DNA of 64,000 bases from contig AP025573.1 of NCBI GenBank assembly GCA_022845895.1, forward strand, positions 1,584,501-1,648,500, written 5' to 3'. The number at the start of each line of letters is the position of its first letter. Positions within the stretch are counted from its first letter, which is position 1. The DNA is from Lachnospiraceae bacterium. GTDB lineage: Bacteria; Bacillota; Clostridia; Lachnospirales; Lachnospiraceae. Shown piece after piece: positions 1-8,570 of the stretch. The notes beneath the pieces are model-generated. The model saw nothing but the letters and a program-made list of their open reading frames with translations, was not told the DNA's origin and ran no database searches. Position numbers and translations under genes: made by a program.

Positions 1-1568
1 TGAGCGAGATGCCGATCTACGTATTGATTGCGGTCGTGCTCTGCCTGATCATTCTGGCGCTCACGATGGATTCGTGGATTACGCCGTTCATATTTATGTT
101 CAGCATCGGTATCGCCATCCTGTACAACATGGGGACGAATATGTTCCTGTCCGACGTATCGTATATTACGAAGGCGCTGGCCGCGGTGCTGCAGCTCGGC
201 GTGACGCTGGACTATTCCATCTTCCTGCTGAACAGCTATGAGGAAAATAAAAAACGGTTTCCGGGCGAAAGGAACCGGGCGATGGCACATGCCATCTCCA
301 ATACGTTCAAGTCGGTCGTGGGAAGCTCTGTGACGACGATAGCCGGGTTTATTGCTCTCTGCTTCATGACCTTCAAGCTCGGCACGAATATCGGCATCGT
401 CATGTCCAAAGGAGTCGCGATCGGCGTCGTGTGCTGTGTCACTCTTCTGCCGGCCATGGTGCTCACATTCGACAAGTGGATCGACAAGACGACGCACAAG
501 CCGATACTGCCGGACCTTGGGAAGCTGTCCGCATTCATCACGCGGCACAATAAAGTATGGCTGGCAGCGTTCCTGATCCTGCTTATTCCGGCCATCTATG
601 GCAATGCCCGCACGGATGTATACTACAATATCGACAAAGGGCTCCCGGATACGTTGAAAAGCTCTGTGGCCAATCAGAAGCTGGACGAAGATTTCCACAT
701 GAATAACGTCTATATGGTGATGCTGAAGAATGACGAGATGGATCAGAAGGAAAAAGCAGAGATGATGGAACAGATAGAAGGGGTTGACGGCGTGAAATGG
801 GCCATCGGCATGGAATCTGTCGTCGGTCCCGCCGTTCCGGAAGATTTTATTCCATCCGGAGTGAAATCAAAGCTGCAGAGCGACAATTATGAGATACAGT
901 TCATCTGTTCGGATTATAAGACTGCCACCGATGAAGTCAATGAACAGGTCAAGTCGATCGACAAGATCGTGAAGAGCTACGACAAGGAGTCTATGGTGAT
1001 TGGAGAAGCTCCGCTGACAAAGGATCTGACGGTAATCGCAGACAGCGACATGCGGAATGTAAATGTCATATCGATCATTGCTATATTTATCATCATCTGC
1101 CTTGTGTTCAAATCCATATCACTTCCGGTCATACTCGTCGCGATCATCGAGTTTGCCATCTGCGTCAACATGGCAGTCCCGTTCTATACGGGTACAGAGC
1201 TGCCGTTCGTGGCAAGCATCGTCATCGGGACGGTACAGCTTGGATCTACGGTCGACTATGCGATCCTCATGACGAGCCGGTACCAGAAGGAACGGAGCCG
1301 CGGACGCTCGAAGAAGGAGGCCATCAGCCTGGCGCACCAGTCGTCCATGAAGTCGATCCTAATCAGCGGCGTCAGCTTCTTTGCCGCAACGTTCGGCGTG
1401 GGGCTGTACTCGAAGATAGATATGATAAGCTCGCTCTGCACGCTGCTGTCCAGAGGGGCAATCATCAGCACGGTTGTCGTTATCTGCGTACTGCCGGCGA
1501 TGTTCATGGTATTTGATAAAGTAATCTGCAGAACAAGCAAAGGATTCTTGCCGAAACAGGCAGAATAA
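1..1568 (+). CDS. MMPL-family RND-type transporter, C-terminal part (5' end outside window)
   Basis: The reading frame is open to the left edge, so this is the C-terminal ~520 residues of a longer membrane protein (whole family members have about 700 or more). Hydrophobic segments cluster at about residues 3-45, 55-75, 110-150 and 180-200, then a ~150-residue extracytoplasmic loop, then another helix cluster from ~345 to the end. This is half of the duplicated MMPL/RND topology. Two matching helix motifs, LGVTLDYSIFLLNSYEE and LGSTVDYAILMTSRYQ, carry the Asp-Tyr pair expected of proton-relay helices in the two halves. Known role of the family: proton-driven export of lipids or other hydrophobic molecules. 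The stop lies 14 bp before the next gene, so the two probably form one transcript. The substrate cannot be read from sequence. Confidence 0.85.
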   Translation, partial: SEMPIYVLIAVVLCLIILALTMDSWITPFIFMFSIGIAILYNMGTNMFLSDVSYITKALAAVLQLGVTLDYSIFLLNSYEENKKRFPGERNRAMAHAISNTFKSVVGSSVTTIAGFIALCFMTFKLGTNIGIVMSKGVAIGVVCCVTLLPAMVLTFDKWIDKTTHKPILPDLGKLSAFITRHNKVWLAAFLILLIPAIYGNARTDVYYNIDKGLPDTLKSSVANQKLDEDFHMNNVYMVMLKNDEMDQKEKAEMMEQIEGVDGVKWAIGMESVVGPAVPEDFIPSGVKSKLQSDNYEIQFICSDYKTATDEVNEQVKSIDKIVKSYDKESMVIGEAPLTKDLTVIADSDMRNVNVISIIAIFIIICLVFKSISLPVILVAIIEFAICVNMAVPFYTGTELPFVASIVIGTVQLGSTVDYAILMTSRYQKERSRGRSKKEAISLAHQSSMKSILISGVSFFAATFGVGLYSKIDMISSLCTLLSRGAIISTVVVICVLPAMFMVFDKVICRTSKGFLPKQAE

Positions 1569-1582
1569 TCAGGGAGGTATCT

Positions 1583-3538
1583 ATGATGAGAAAGAGTAGA
1601 AAGAATAAGATCATGGCAGGAAGCATGGCTCTAGTGATGGCTGTCTCCATGGCAGGCGTCTCCTGCTGGCACAATATGTCCGCGGCGGAAGTAAAAGCGG
1701 CCAACGAGGATGTGGAGACTCTTAAGAAGGCGGCATCCGAAGCGCTTGGCGATACAGACACGAAGACGGACGGGGTATACAAAGACGAGACCGTATATGT
1801 GAAGGCAGACGCGGCTGGGAAAGTGACGGACACGACAGTGAGCGAATGGCTGAAGAATCCGGGCAGCGGCGCCTTAGAGGATGCAACAGGTCTTACAGAT
1901 ATCAAGAACGTAAAAGGCGACGAGACATTTACAGGAAAGGAGAATGGCTGCGTCACATGGGATGCGAAAGGAAACGATATCTATTACCAGGGCAGAGCAG
2001 AAGAGTCCCTTCCGGTGGACGTCACTATCACATATAAGCTGGACGGAAAGAAAATATCTGCAAAGAAGCTGGAAGGAAAGTCCGGCAAGCTGGAAATCCA
2101 CATCGATTATAAGAACCATTCCAGACAGACCGTTAAGGTGGACGGCAAGGATGTAGAGATGTACACGCCGTTCACGATGGTGACCGCGCTCCTGCTGCCC
2201 ACGGACCAGTATAAGAATGTCACCGTGGACAGCGGCAAGATCGTATCCGACGCGGATAAAGATATCGTGCTCGGACTCGGATTCCCGGGCCTTACAGAGA
2301 ATCTGAACCTTCAGGATGTGGATGTAGAGATACCGGAAAGCGTGACCATCACTGCGGATGTGAAGAAAGTATCTGTCGGTACGACGATTACGGTCGTATC
2401 CGCAGATCTGCTGGATAAATTCGGGCTTAACGATGTCAATGACTTCGACAGCTTCAGCGACTCTATCGACGAGCTGTCCGACGCGGCCAGTCAGCTTAAG
2501 GACGGGAGCAGGACGCTGGCGGACGGAGTGAATACGTTAAACAGCAAGACGGGTGACTTGAAAAGCGGTGTCAACGAACTGGCGGACGGCGTGAATGCGT
2601 ATGCGGGCGGCGTAAGCCAGCTTGCACAGGGCAGCTCAGAGGTGGCGGCAGGCGCACAGAAGCTAAAAGACGGAGCCACGCAGGCACAGCAGGGCATCCA
2701 TGATGCCAAGACGGGGGCGGATGCGCTCGTTGCGGGATATGACGACCAGAGCACAGGTGCAGTCATGGCAGCCAATGCGCTGAGCAGCAATCTGAGCGCA
2801 TTGAGCCAGAAGCTTGGAAGCGGCAGCACATCCGTCCAACTGACGGACGCGCAGAAGGCTGAGATAAGTGCCGCCGCCAATGCGATGGCGCAGGCAGCGG
2901 CACAAAATATCACTGACGATATGTTTACGACTATGGGTACGACGAGAGACGCCTATATCCAGAATCTGGCTGCAGCATTTGTGCCCGCTTTGACCGAGAA
3001 GATTACGGCCGTAGCACAAAATGCCGCTGCGACGACAAGCTCTGCAATCAAAGGATCGGTAGACCAGCTGGCAGGAGTCGCACAGAAGCTTGCGGGCGGG
3101 GTAGGAGAACTGAGAAACGGAACCGCCAGCCTCCAGGACGGCCTTGGTCGGCTCAGCGACGGCAGCGCCGAACTTGTGAACGGCACGGCAGCCCTGTATG
3201 ATGGTGCGGCTGCCCTCCAGCAGGGTGCGGCAGCCTTGAATGAGAAGAGCAGCCTGCTCATCACCGGCACGTCAAAGCTCAAGGACGGCAGCAGCCAGAT
3301 GGGGTCAGGCGTCAGCCAGCTGGCTGAAGGGGCCGGTACGCTGGCTGACGGAATGTCAGCGTTCAAGGCAGATGGCATCGATAAGCTGACAGAGGTATTC
3401 AAAGGCGATATCGAAGGAGTGACGTCCCGGATCAACGCCATGATGACGCTCGGACAGAATTACAGATCCTTTGGCGGAATCCAGGACGGCATGGATGGAT
3501 CTACTAAATTCATCATTGAGACAGAAGCCGCAGAATAG
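1583..3538 (+). CDS. Exported heptad-repeat (YhgE/Pip-like) partner of the MMPL transporter
   Basis: This 651-residue protein starts with a basic, hydrophobic signal segment (residues 1-36, ending near SAAEVKAA). A beta-rich region follows (about 60-285), then a long helical region dominated by heptads of the form L-x-x-G / L-x-D-G (about 290-400 and 500-610). These LxxG heptads are typical of YhgE/Pip-type and Firmicute MMPL-associated exported proteins. There is no obvious C-terminal membrane anchor. The start is preceded by GGGAGG. It sits directly behind the MMPL gene, which suggests an extracytoplasmic periplasmic-adaptor-like function; that role is inference. The gene converges on the next one with only 2 bp between stops and no clear terminator hairpin. 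Confidence 0.7.
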   Translation: MMRKSRKNKIMAGSMALVMAVSMAGVSCWHNMSAAEVKAANEDVETLKKAASEALGDTDTKTDGVYKDETVYVKADAAGKVTDTTVSEWLKNPGSGALEDATGLTDIKNVKGDETFTGKENGCVTWDAKGNDIYYQGRAEESLPVDVTITYKLDGKKISAKKLEGKSGKLEIHIDYKNHSRQTVKVDGKDVEMYTPFTMVTALLLPTDQYKNVTVDSGKIVSDADKDIVLGLGFPGLTENLNLQDVDVEIPESVTITADVKKVSVGTTITVVSADLLDKFGLNDVNDFDSFSDSIDELSDAASQLKDGSRTLADGVNTLNSKTGDLKSGVNELADGVNAYAGGVSQLAQGSSEVAAGAQKLKDGATQAQQGIHDAKTGADALVAGYDDQSTGAVMAANALSSNLSALSQKLGSGSTSVQLTDAQKAEISAAANAMAQAAAQNITDDMFTTMGTTRDAYIQNLAAAFVPALTEKITAVAQNAAATTSSAIKGSVDQLAGVAQKLAGGVGELRNGTASLQDGLGRLSDGSAELVNGTAALYDGAAALQQGAAALNEKSSLLITGTSKLKDGSSQMGSGVSQLAEGAGTLADGMSAFKADGIDKLTEVFKGDIEGVTSRINAMMTLGQNYRSFGGIQDGMDGSTKFIIETEAAE

Positions 3539-3540
3539 TA

Positions 3541-6420
3541 TCAATCCTCCTTCGCAGTGCAGGAGGCCCCGGACAGCAGGCCGGAACATTCTCCCGTGTA
3601 TAAGAGGGTGAGCCGGTGCATGGCCCTCGTGCAGGCAATATAGAGCAGGTTACGGTCATGCTCGGAGCAGTAGGTTTCCCTATTGGCATGGGGAAGGATG
3701 ACTTCGTCAAATTCCAGCCCTTTCGACATCTTGACAGAAGTGACAGTGACACCGTTGTGAAACCTGCTGCTGTCCGGGGAAATGAGCTGCAGTCCACATT
3801 CCGGAGACAGGGCGTCAAAGAGTGCTTTGGCGCTCTTGTCTGTTTTGAGGATTATTCCAAGGGAAGCATTATTACTTCCGTTAAAATCATCTATCGCTTT
3901 TTTGATTCGCAGCAGCTCATCCCTCTCGTCCAGGCAGCATATGACTTCCGGCGCTTCGCCGTGGCGCGCCACAGGCTCAAGTGCGGCATTATTCCGTATG
4001 CTTTTTGCAAAGGTCATAATCTCATATGTGGAGCGGTAGCTCTTGTTCAGCTCGGCAAACTGCGCGCCTTCATAGAGGGCAAGCAGATCATCAAGGGAAT
4101 AGGACTGATACGGATTCAGCGACTGGCCGAAATCCCCCAGAATCGTCTTCGGGCAAGGGAACAGCATGTTGATAACGGCGTACTGTATGGGAGCATAATC
4201 CTGCATCTCATCAATGACAAGATGCTTCGTAATCCTGCTCTGCGCCAGACCTTCGTATGCCGCATAAAGATAGAGGAAGGGGTACACGTCTGTCCACTCC
4301 AGCGTCTTCTTCCTGGGCATGACGAACAGCTCAGGGTGGCCTGTCTTCCTGTAGAAATCCTTGTACAGGGCGAGCGGGCTTTTTACCGTGAGCATAGCGG
4401 TGAGAGCTTTCATAACCGCCTGGAGTTTTGGCAGGTCATCCCCCATGAGGTTGTCGGACTCGAAACGATGGAAGATATCCTTGGCCACCAGAGGCAGCCT
4501 TTTTCTCAGGGGATGGCTCTTATATGCAAGAAAGCGTTTCTGGATCCATTCGCCGGAGACAGAGAAGCGGCCACAGGTGTAAGCCACAGGAGCAAAGGCA
4601 GTATAAGGCAGTTCTGCAATATATCTATCCATAAGCAAGACAAACTCCGGGGAAGACTTGTAGCGGATCCGTTCTGCAAGATTCGCGTCCTCCGTCTCCG
4701 ATGGATTCCTTTCGGATTCAAAATAAATCACACGTTCCAGATGAATCGCTGCAATTTCTGCAAAGCTCAGCTCATAGACCGGCTCTTCTGCCAGTTCTGG
4801 AATCACGCCCGATATATAATCGCCGAATACCTTGTTTGGTGAGAGTATCGCTACATTGTCAGCAGTCAGCCTGTCTCTGAAACGGTAGAGCAGAAAGGCG
4901 ATTCGATGCAGGGCCACAGAGGTTTTGCCCGAGCCTGCAGCACCTTGTATGACCATCGTCCCCGCATGGCTGCTTCGGATGATCTTATTCTGCTCCTTCT
5001 GTATCGTCGTGATGATAGACTTCATCTTTTCATCCGATGTGTGTGACAGCTCTTTCTGCAGGATATCATCCTGGATGTGGGAGGAGCTTTCGATAGCATA
5101 TTCCATCTTGCCGTTCCGGATCTTGAACTGTCTTTTTCTCGTCAGCTCCCCTTCGATCCGCCCGGTCGGCGCGTCATAGCCCGCAGGCCCTGGCTCATAG
5201 TCGTAAAACATGCCGGACACAGGCGCGCGCCAGTCATAGACCAGTATTTCATCGTCATGGCGGAAGGTGAAGCGTCCGATATAGAATGGTTCCGGGTCTT
5301 CGCTTTTGCGGCCGAAGTCGATTCTTGCAAAGTAGGGGGAATCTTTCAGCTTTGCCAGCCTGTCTCTTACCCCTGCTGAGAAAGCCCCGGTATGGTCCGT
5401 CTGCCTGAGAAGCAGTTCATTCTGGAACATCTCATGGGGGTCAAGCTCTCCTCTGTATTCTGCCATATACCGCTTGGCGTCCCGGTATTCCCTGTCGATT
5501 TTAGAGACATCTCTGTCCGCCTGTGCCAGGGCCGCGTCCAGTTTCTTGTTTGTCTCATCCAGATGAATCATCTCATCCGGATACGGGATTGGATTCGCAA
5601 GGACGAAACGCTGTGTGGGATAGCCATATTCCTCCAGCAGTTCTCCCTCGGCAAATCCAAGCTCCTTCAGTTCTCTGCGCTGCCCGGTATCTGCCCGGTC
5701 GCCGTCACGGTATGTCGTTATACTGATTTCCCTTCTCCCCATAAGCTCATGCATGACCTTGTGAAGCAATGCTCCCGGCACCCCCGTCTTCCGATACAGG
5801 GGATGAGTTCCCATAAAGTCTATGCTGCCATTTCTGGCGGAAAAGAGCAGGATGCCGACTGCGGTACTGCCGTCCTTCAGGATGACGGCCTCTTTTTGCC
5901 GGATACTCTTTTTCAGCGCTTGTATATATTCCTCTTCATCAAGGTGCGGATATCCGCCAACGACGAGCCGCACCAGTTCCATCCAGCAAGGGATATCTTC
6001 TTCGGCTGCAAACGTGATATCCCATGCCGTGTCATCCGGATTCTCCAGCATCTCATAATTTCCTTCCAGCTTGAACTTAAGCTGCAGCGGATAGAACCGT
6101 TCGGATTCCCTGTATCGGTTCGGAGGCTGCTTATACATGGCGGTAAAGATATCTGTAAATGCCTGCTGGCTCTTATACCCCGCCGCAAGCGCTATGTCCA
6201 GAATCGGCCTGTCTGAAAAGACGAGCAGCTTGGCGGCTTCTGTCAGCCGTCTGCGTACGATATATTCATGGATGGTAATACCGACGGTATCCGTAAATAC
6301 GCGGTGCAGATGATACTTGGAATAGTGGAGCGCTTCCGCGACAGTGTCCAGATCTGTCTTGTCACTCAGATGTCCTTCCAGATAGTCGATGACAGATATG
6401 ACATGTTCAATATGTTTCAT
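3541..6420 (-). CDS. AraC HTH - GNAT acetyltransferase - HelD/UvrD-type helicase fusion protein
   Basis: One uninterrupted frame encodes about 959 residues. Residues 1-105 are an AraC/XylS double helix-turn-helix (LDTVAEALHYSKYHLHRVF and DIALAAGYKSQQAFTDIF). Residues ~125-275 look like a GNAT N-acetyltransferase fold (GILLFSA, then PLYRKTGVPGALLHKVM as the acetyl-CoA loop). From ~290 to the end it is a HelD-like superfamily 1 helicase with Walker A GAAGSGKTS (near 500), DEMQD, GDFGQSLNPYQ and a C-terminal ARG/TRAMHR motif. HelD relatives release stalled RNA polymerase. I chose ATG 6420 (MKHIEHV); 6426 is also possible. ATG 6456 lies inside the repeat element and is unlikely. No SD is adjacent: GGAAGGAGGA is found on the far side of the 274-bp element. 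Fusion of all three parts is unusual. Confidence 0.85.
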   Translation of the reverse strand: MKHIEHVISVIDYLEGHLSDKTDLDTVAEALHYSKYHLHRVFTDTVGITIHEYIVRRRLTEAAKLLVFSDRPILDIALAAGYKSQQAFTDIFTAMYKQPPNRYRESERFYPLQLKFKLEGNYEMLENPDDTAWDITFAAEEDIPCWMELVRLVVGGYPHLDEEEYIQALKKSIRQKEAVILKDGSTAVGILLFSARNGSIDFMGTHPLYRKTGVPGALLHKVMHELMGRREISITTYRDGDRADTGQRRELKELGFAEGELLEEYGYPTQRFVLANPIPYPDEMIHLDETNKKLDAALAQADRDVSKIDREYRDAKRYMAEYRGELDPHEMFQNELLLRQTDHTGAFSAGVRDRLAKLKDSPYFARIDFGRKSEDPEPFYIGRFTFRHDDEILVYDWRAPVSGMFYDYEPGPAGYDAPTGRIEGELTRKRQFKIRNGKMEYAIESSSHIQDDILQKELSHTSDEKMKSIITTIQKEQNKIIRSSHAGTMVIQGAAGSGKTSVALHRIAFLLYRFRDRLTADNVAILSPNKVFGDYISGVIPELAEEPVYELSFAEIAAIHLERVIYFESERNPSETEDANLAERIRYKSSPEFVLLMDRYIAELPYTAFAPVAYTCGRFSVSGEWIQKRFLAYKSHPLRKRLPLVAKDIFHRFESDNLMGDDLPKLQAVMKALTAMLTVKSPLALYKDFYRKTGHPELFVMPRKKTLEWTDVYPFLYLYAAYEGLAQSRITKHLVIDEMQDYAPIQYAVINMLFPCPKTILGDFGQSLNPYQSYSLDDLLALYEGAQFAELNKSYRSTYEIMTFAKSIRNNAALEPVARHGEAPEVICCLDERDELLRIKKAIDDFNGSNNASLGIILKTDKSAKALFDALSPECGLQLISPDSSRFHNGVTVTSVKMSKGLEFDEVILPHANRETYCSEHDRNLLYIACTRAMHRLTLLYTGECSGLLSGASCTAKED

Positions 6421-6432
6421 AGGCATAATTCG

Positions 6433-6706
6433 TAGCGTCAGTTTACAAGGGCACACACGCCTCGCACCGTAGTTTTTGGCTTATTTGCGGCGTTAACGTC
6501 AATCGGCGTACGTCCAGTACGCCTCATTCCGTTTCCTTGCAAATAAGACAAAAGCTTCGGACGAGGTCATAGAGTTTTGAATTGCCATTTTGTGATTATA
6601 CAAGGCAGACGATTGAAGCGTGCTGGCTGCACGCTGATTGAGGATAACGTGGCAGAATCACAAAATGCCAGTTCAAAACCGTGTGTGCCCTTGTAAACTG
6701 ACGCTA
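6433..6706. mobile_element. MITE-like palindromic element with 27-bp terminal inverted repeats
   Basis: Perfect 27-bp inverted ends lie at 6433-6459 and 6680-6706, beginning TAGCGTCAGTTTACAAGG. Inside are two further folded arms. Arm 1 has CTTATTTGC (6480-6488) pairing with 6539-6547 and a tip hairpin GGCGTAC-5nt-GTACGCC (6505-6523). Arm 2 has 6574-6597 pairing with 6656-6679 (22 of 24) and a tip GCGTGC-5nt-GCACGC (6618-6634). The whole would fold as a three-way junction. The outermost TA on both sides could be a TA target duplication, as in IS630/mariner-derived elements. No transposase is encoded. It lies between the SD and start codon of the minus-strand helicase fusion. Confidence 0.8.
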
Positions 6707-6730
6707 TCCTCCTTCCAAATATTCATTATA
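6707..6730 (-). promoter_or_regulatory. Displaced ribosome-binding site (GGAAGGAGGA) and TATAAT box upstream of the element
   Basis: Read on the minus strand, TATAAT (6725-6730) is followed by GGAAGGAGGA (6707-6716), which abuts the right end of the palindromic element. Removing the element would place this SD about 12-18 nt from the ATGs at 6426/6420, a near-normal distance. No convincing -35 box is seen. Confidence 0.5.
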
Positions 6731-6887
6731 CAATCTAACAGCCCGTTCTGTTTCATCTTTCTTGCGGTTTGTGAAGGATTTCTTTTCCAGCCGTGGCAGA
6801 TGGAAGCGTACCGCAGTCGGAATCACTACTTTATAAAATGCCGGACGCGTGATATACTTATATACGTATGGACCAAGGAGGAAAAAC

Positions 6888-7646
6888 ATGGAAGCGTATA
6901 CAAGTTTTGCTTATGTCTATGATACGTTTATGGATAATGTTCCATATGAAGAATGGACGGAGTATATAGTGGGAATCTTAAGAGAATATGGGATAGAGGA
7001 CGGGCTTGTGCTGGATCTTGGCTGTGGCACGGGCAGCATGACGGAACGTCTGGCGGAACAGGGTTATGATATGATCGGGGCCGACAGCTCGGAAGACATG
7101 CTTCAGATTGCCATGGACAAGCGTTCTGCAAGCGGGCATTCCATCCTATATCTGCTGCAGGATATGCGGGAATTTGAGCTGTACGGAACCGTGCGCGCAG
7201 TCGTAAGCGCCTGCGATTCTATCAATTATGTCACAGACCCGGAGGATTTGCTGGAGGTGTTCCGGCTCGTCAACAATTATCTGGATCCCCACGGCATTTT
7301 TATCTTTGACTTCAATACAGAGTATAAATACCGGGAGGTGCTCGGAAGCCAGGTCATAGCGGAAGACAGAGAAGAATGCAGCTTCATATGGGACAATTAT
7401 TATGACAGCGAACGTAAGATCAACGAGTATGAGCTGACGTTTTTTGTCCGGGCTGATGATAACAGGCCCTTGTACCGGAAATATCAGGAGACGCACTACC
7501 AGAAGGGCTATACGCTCGTGCAGATACAGACACTGCTGAAAAGAGCGGGACTGGCCTGTCTGGCAGCTTATGACGCGTACACGAAGGATGCGCCGCTTCG
7601 TTCCAGCGAACGGATATGCGTCATCGCACAGGAACAGGGAAAATAA
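6888..7646 (+). CDS. Class I SAM-dependent methyltransferase
   Basis: This is a 252-residue Rossmann methyltransferase. Motif I is VLDLGCGTGSMTERL (about residues 42-56), followed by GADSSEDML (acidic residue binding ribose), LQDMREF and the post-motif VVSACDSINYV. The C-terminal part (YKYREVLG to the end) resembles the uncharacterised methyltransferases found beside yqeH/hslO genes in Firmicutes. ATG 6888 is chosen because AAGGAGG lies 7 nt upstream; longer frames lack an SD. It sits 21 bp before hslO on the same strand, so co-transcription is likely. The substrate is unknown. Confidence 0.85.
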   Translation: MEAYTSFAYVYDTFMDNVPYEEWTEYIVGILREYGIEDGLVLDLGCGTGSMTERLAEQGYDMIGADSSEDMLQIAMDKRSASGHSILYLLQDMREFELYGTVRAVVSACDSINYVTDPEDLLEVFRLVNNYLDPHGIFIFDFNTEYKYREVLGSQVIAEDREECSFIWDNYYDSERKINEYELTFFVRADDNRPLYRKYQETHYQKGYTLVQIQTLLKRAGLACLAAYDAYTKDAPLRSSERICVIAQEQGK

Positions 7647-7667
7647 AGGAAAGGAACAAGAAGATAG

Positions 7668-8543
7668 ATGAAAGATTATATCGTTAGAGCGACAGCGGCT
7701 GACAGCCAGATAAGAGTATTTGCGGCAACGACCGCCGAGACGGTCGAGACGGCGAGACAGCACCATAATACGAGCCCGGTGGCTACAGCGGCCCTTGGCA
7801 GGCTTTTGACGGCAGGAGCCATGATGGGGAGCATGATGAAGAATGATTCGGATGTACTTACGTTACAGATTCGTGGAGACGGGCCGCTTGGAGGCATTAC
7901 CGTGACCGCGGACAGCCGTGCCAATGTGAAGGGTTATGTCAACAATCCGGACGTCATGCTGCCGGCGAAGAACGGCAAGCTGGACGTGGGAGGTGCCGTT
8001 GGCATCGGCCTTCTGCAGGTGATTAAGGATATGGGGCTCAAGGAGCCGTATGTGGGGCAGACGATTCTTGTAAGCAGCGAGATTGCGGAGGATCTGACGT
8101 ACTACTTTGCCAACTCGGAACAGGTTCCGTCTTCCGTGGGCCTGGGCGTCCTGATGAACCATGACAATACGGTGCGCTGCGCCGGAGGGTTTATCATACA
8201 GCTCATGCCTTTCGCGTCCGAGGATACGATAAGCCGGCTGGAACAAAGCCTTAAGGACGTGACCTCGGTGACGGAGCTGCTTGACCGGGGCTATACGCCG
8301 GAACAGCTGCTTCAGGAGCTTGCCGGGGATCTGGGCCTGGAGATTGCAGATACGGTTCCGACAAGGTTCTACTGTGACTGCTCGAAGGAAAAGGTGGAAA
8401 AAGTAGTGGCCAGCATCGGGAAGAAGGATTTGCAGGATATGATCGATGACGGGGAAGATATCGAAGTAAAATGTCATTTCTGTGATGCAGCTTACAATTA
8501 CACGGTAGAAGAGCTGAAAGAGATTATGAAACGAAGCAAATAG
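7668..8543 (+). CDS. hslO: Hsp33 redox-regulated chaperone
   Basis: The 291-residue protein matches Hsp33 along its length. It opens with MKDYIVRATAADSQIRVFAA, has the central GGITVTADSRANVKGYV and VGIGLLQVIKDMG core, and ends with the redox zinc centre CDCSKEK (about 235) plus CHFCDAAY (about 268). These four cysteines bind zinc when reduced and form disulfides under oxidative stress, which turns on holdase activity. Its length is normal for the family. It lies between the methyltransferase and the NAD synthetase, with 27 bp to the latter. Confidence 0.95.
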   Translation: MKDYIVRATAADSQIRVFAATTAETVETARQHHNTSPVATAALGRLLTAGAMMGSMMKNDSDVLTLQIRGDGPLGGITVTADSRANVKGYVNNPDVMLPAKNGKLDVGGAVGIGLLQVIKDMGLKEPYVGQTILVSSEIAEDLTYYFANSEQVPSSVGLGVLMNHDNTVRCAGGFIIQLMPFASEDTISRLEQSLKDVTSVTELLDRGYTPEQLLQELAGDLGLEIADTVPTRFYCDCSKEKVEKVVASIGKKDLQDMIDDGEDIEVKCHFCDAAYNYTVEELKEIMKRSK

Positions 8544-8570
8544 CAAATAAAGTATGGACGGAGGATAATC

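Noticed and set aside
3616-4842. 408-residue plus-strand frame opposite the HelD domain
   Set aside because: Antisense shadow; the minus-strand frame carries intact helicase motifs.
6421-6456. ATG 6456 as start of the AraC-GNAT-HelD protein
   Set aside because: This start lies within the terminal inverted repeat of the element and adds 12 residues unlike AraC N-termini; MKHIEHV at 6420 fits the family.
6704-6889. 61-residue minus-strand open frame ending LYNEYLEGG right at the palindromic element
   Set aside because: It overlaps the methyltransferase start and promoter, lacks an SD, and its stop is formed by the first bases of the element. It could be the tail of a truncated gene, but I cannot support it beyond the frame being open.
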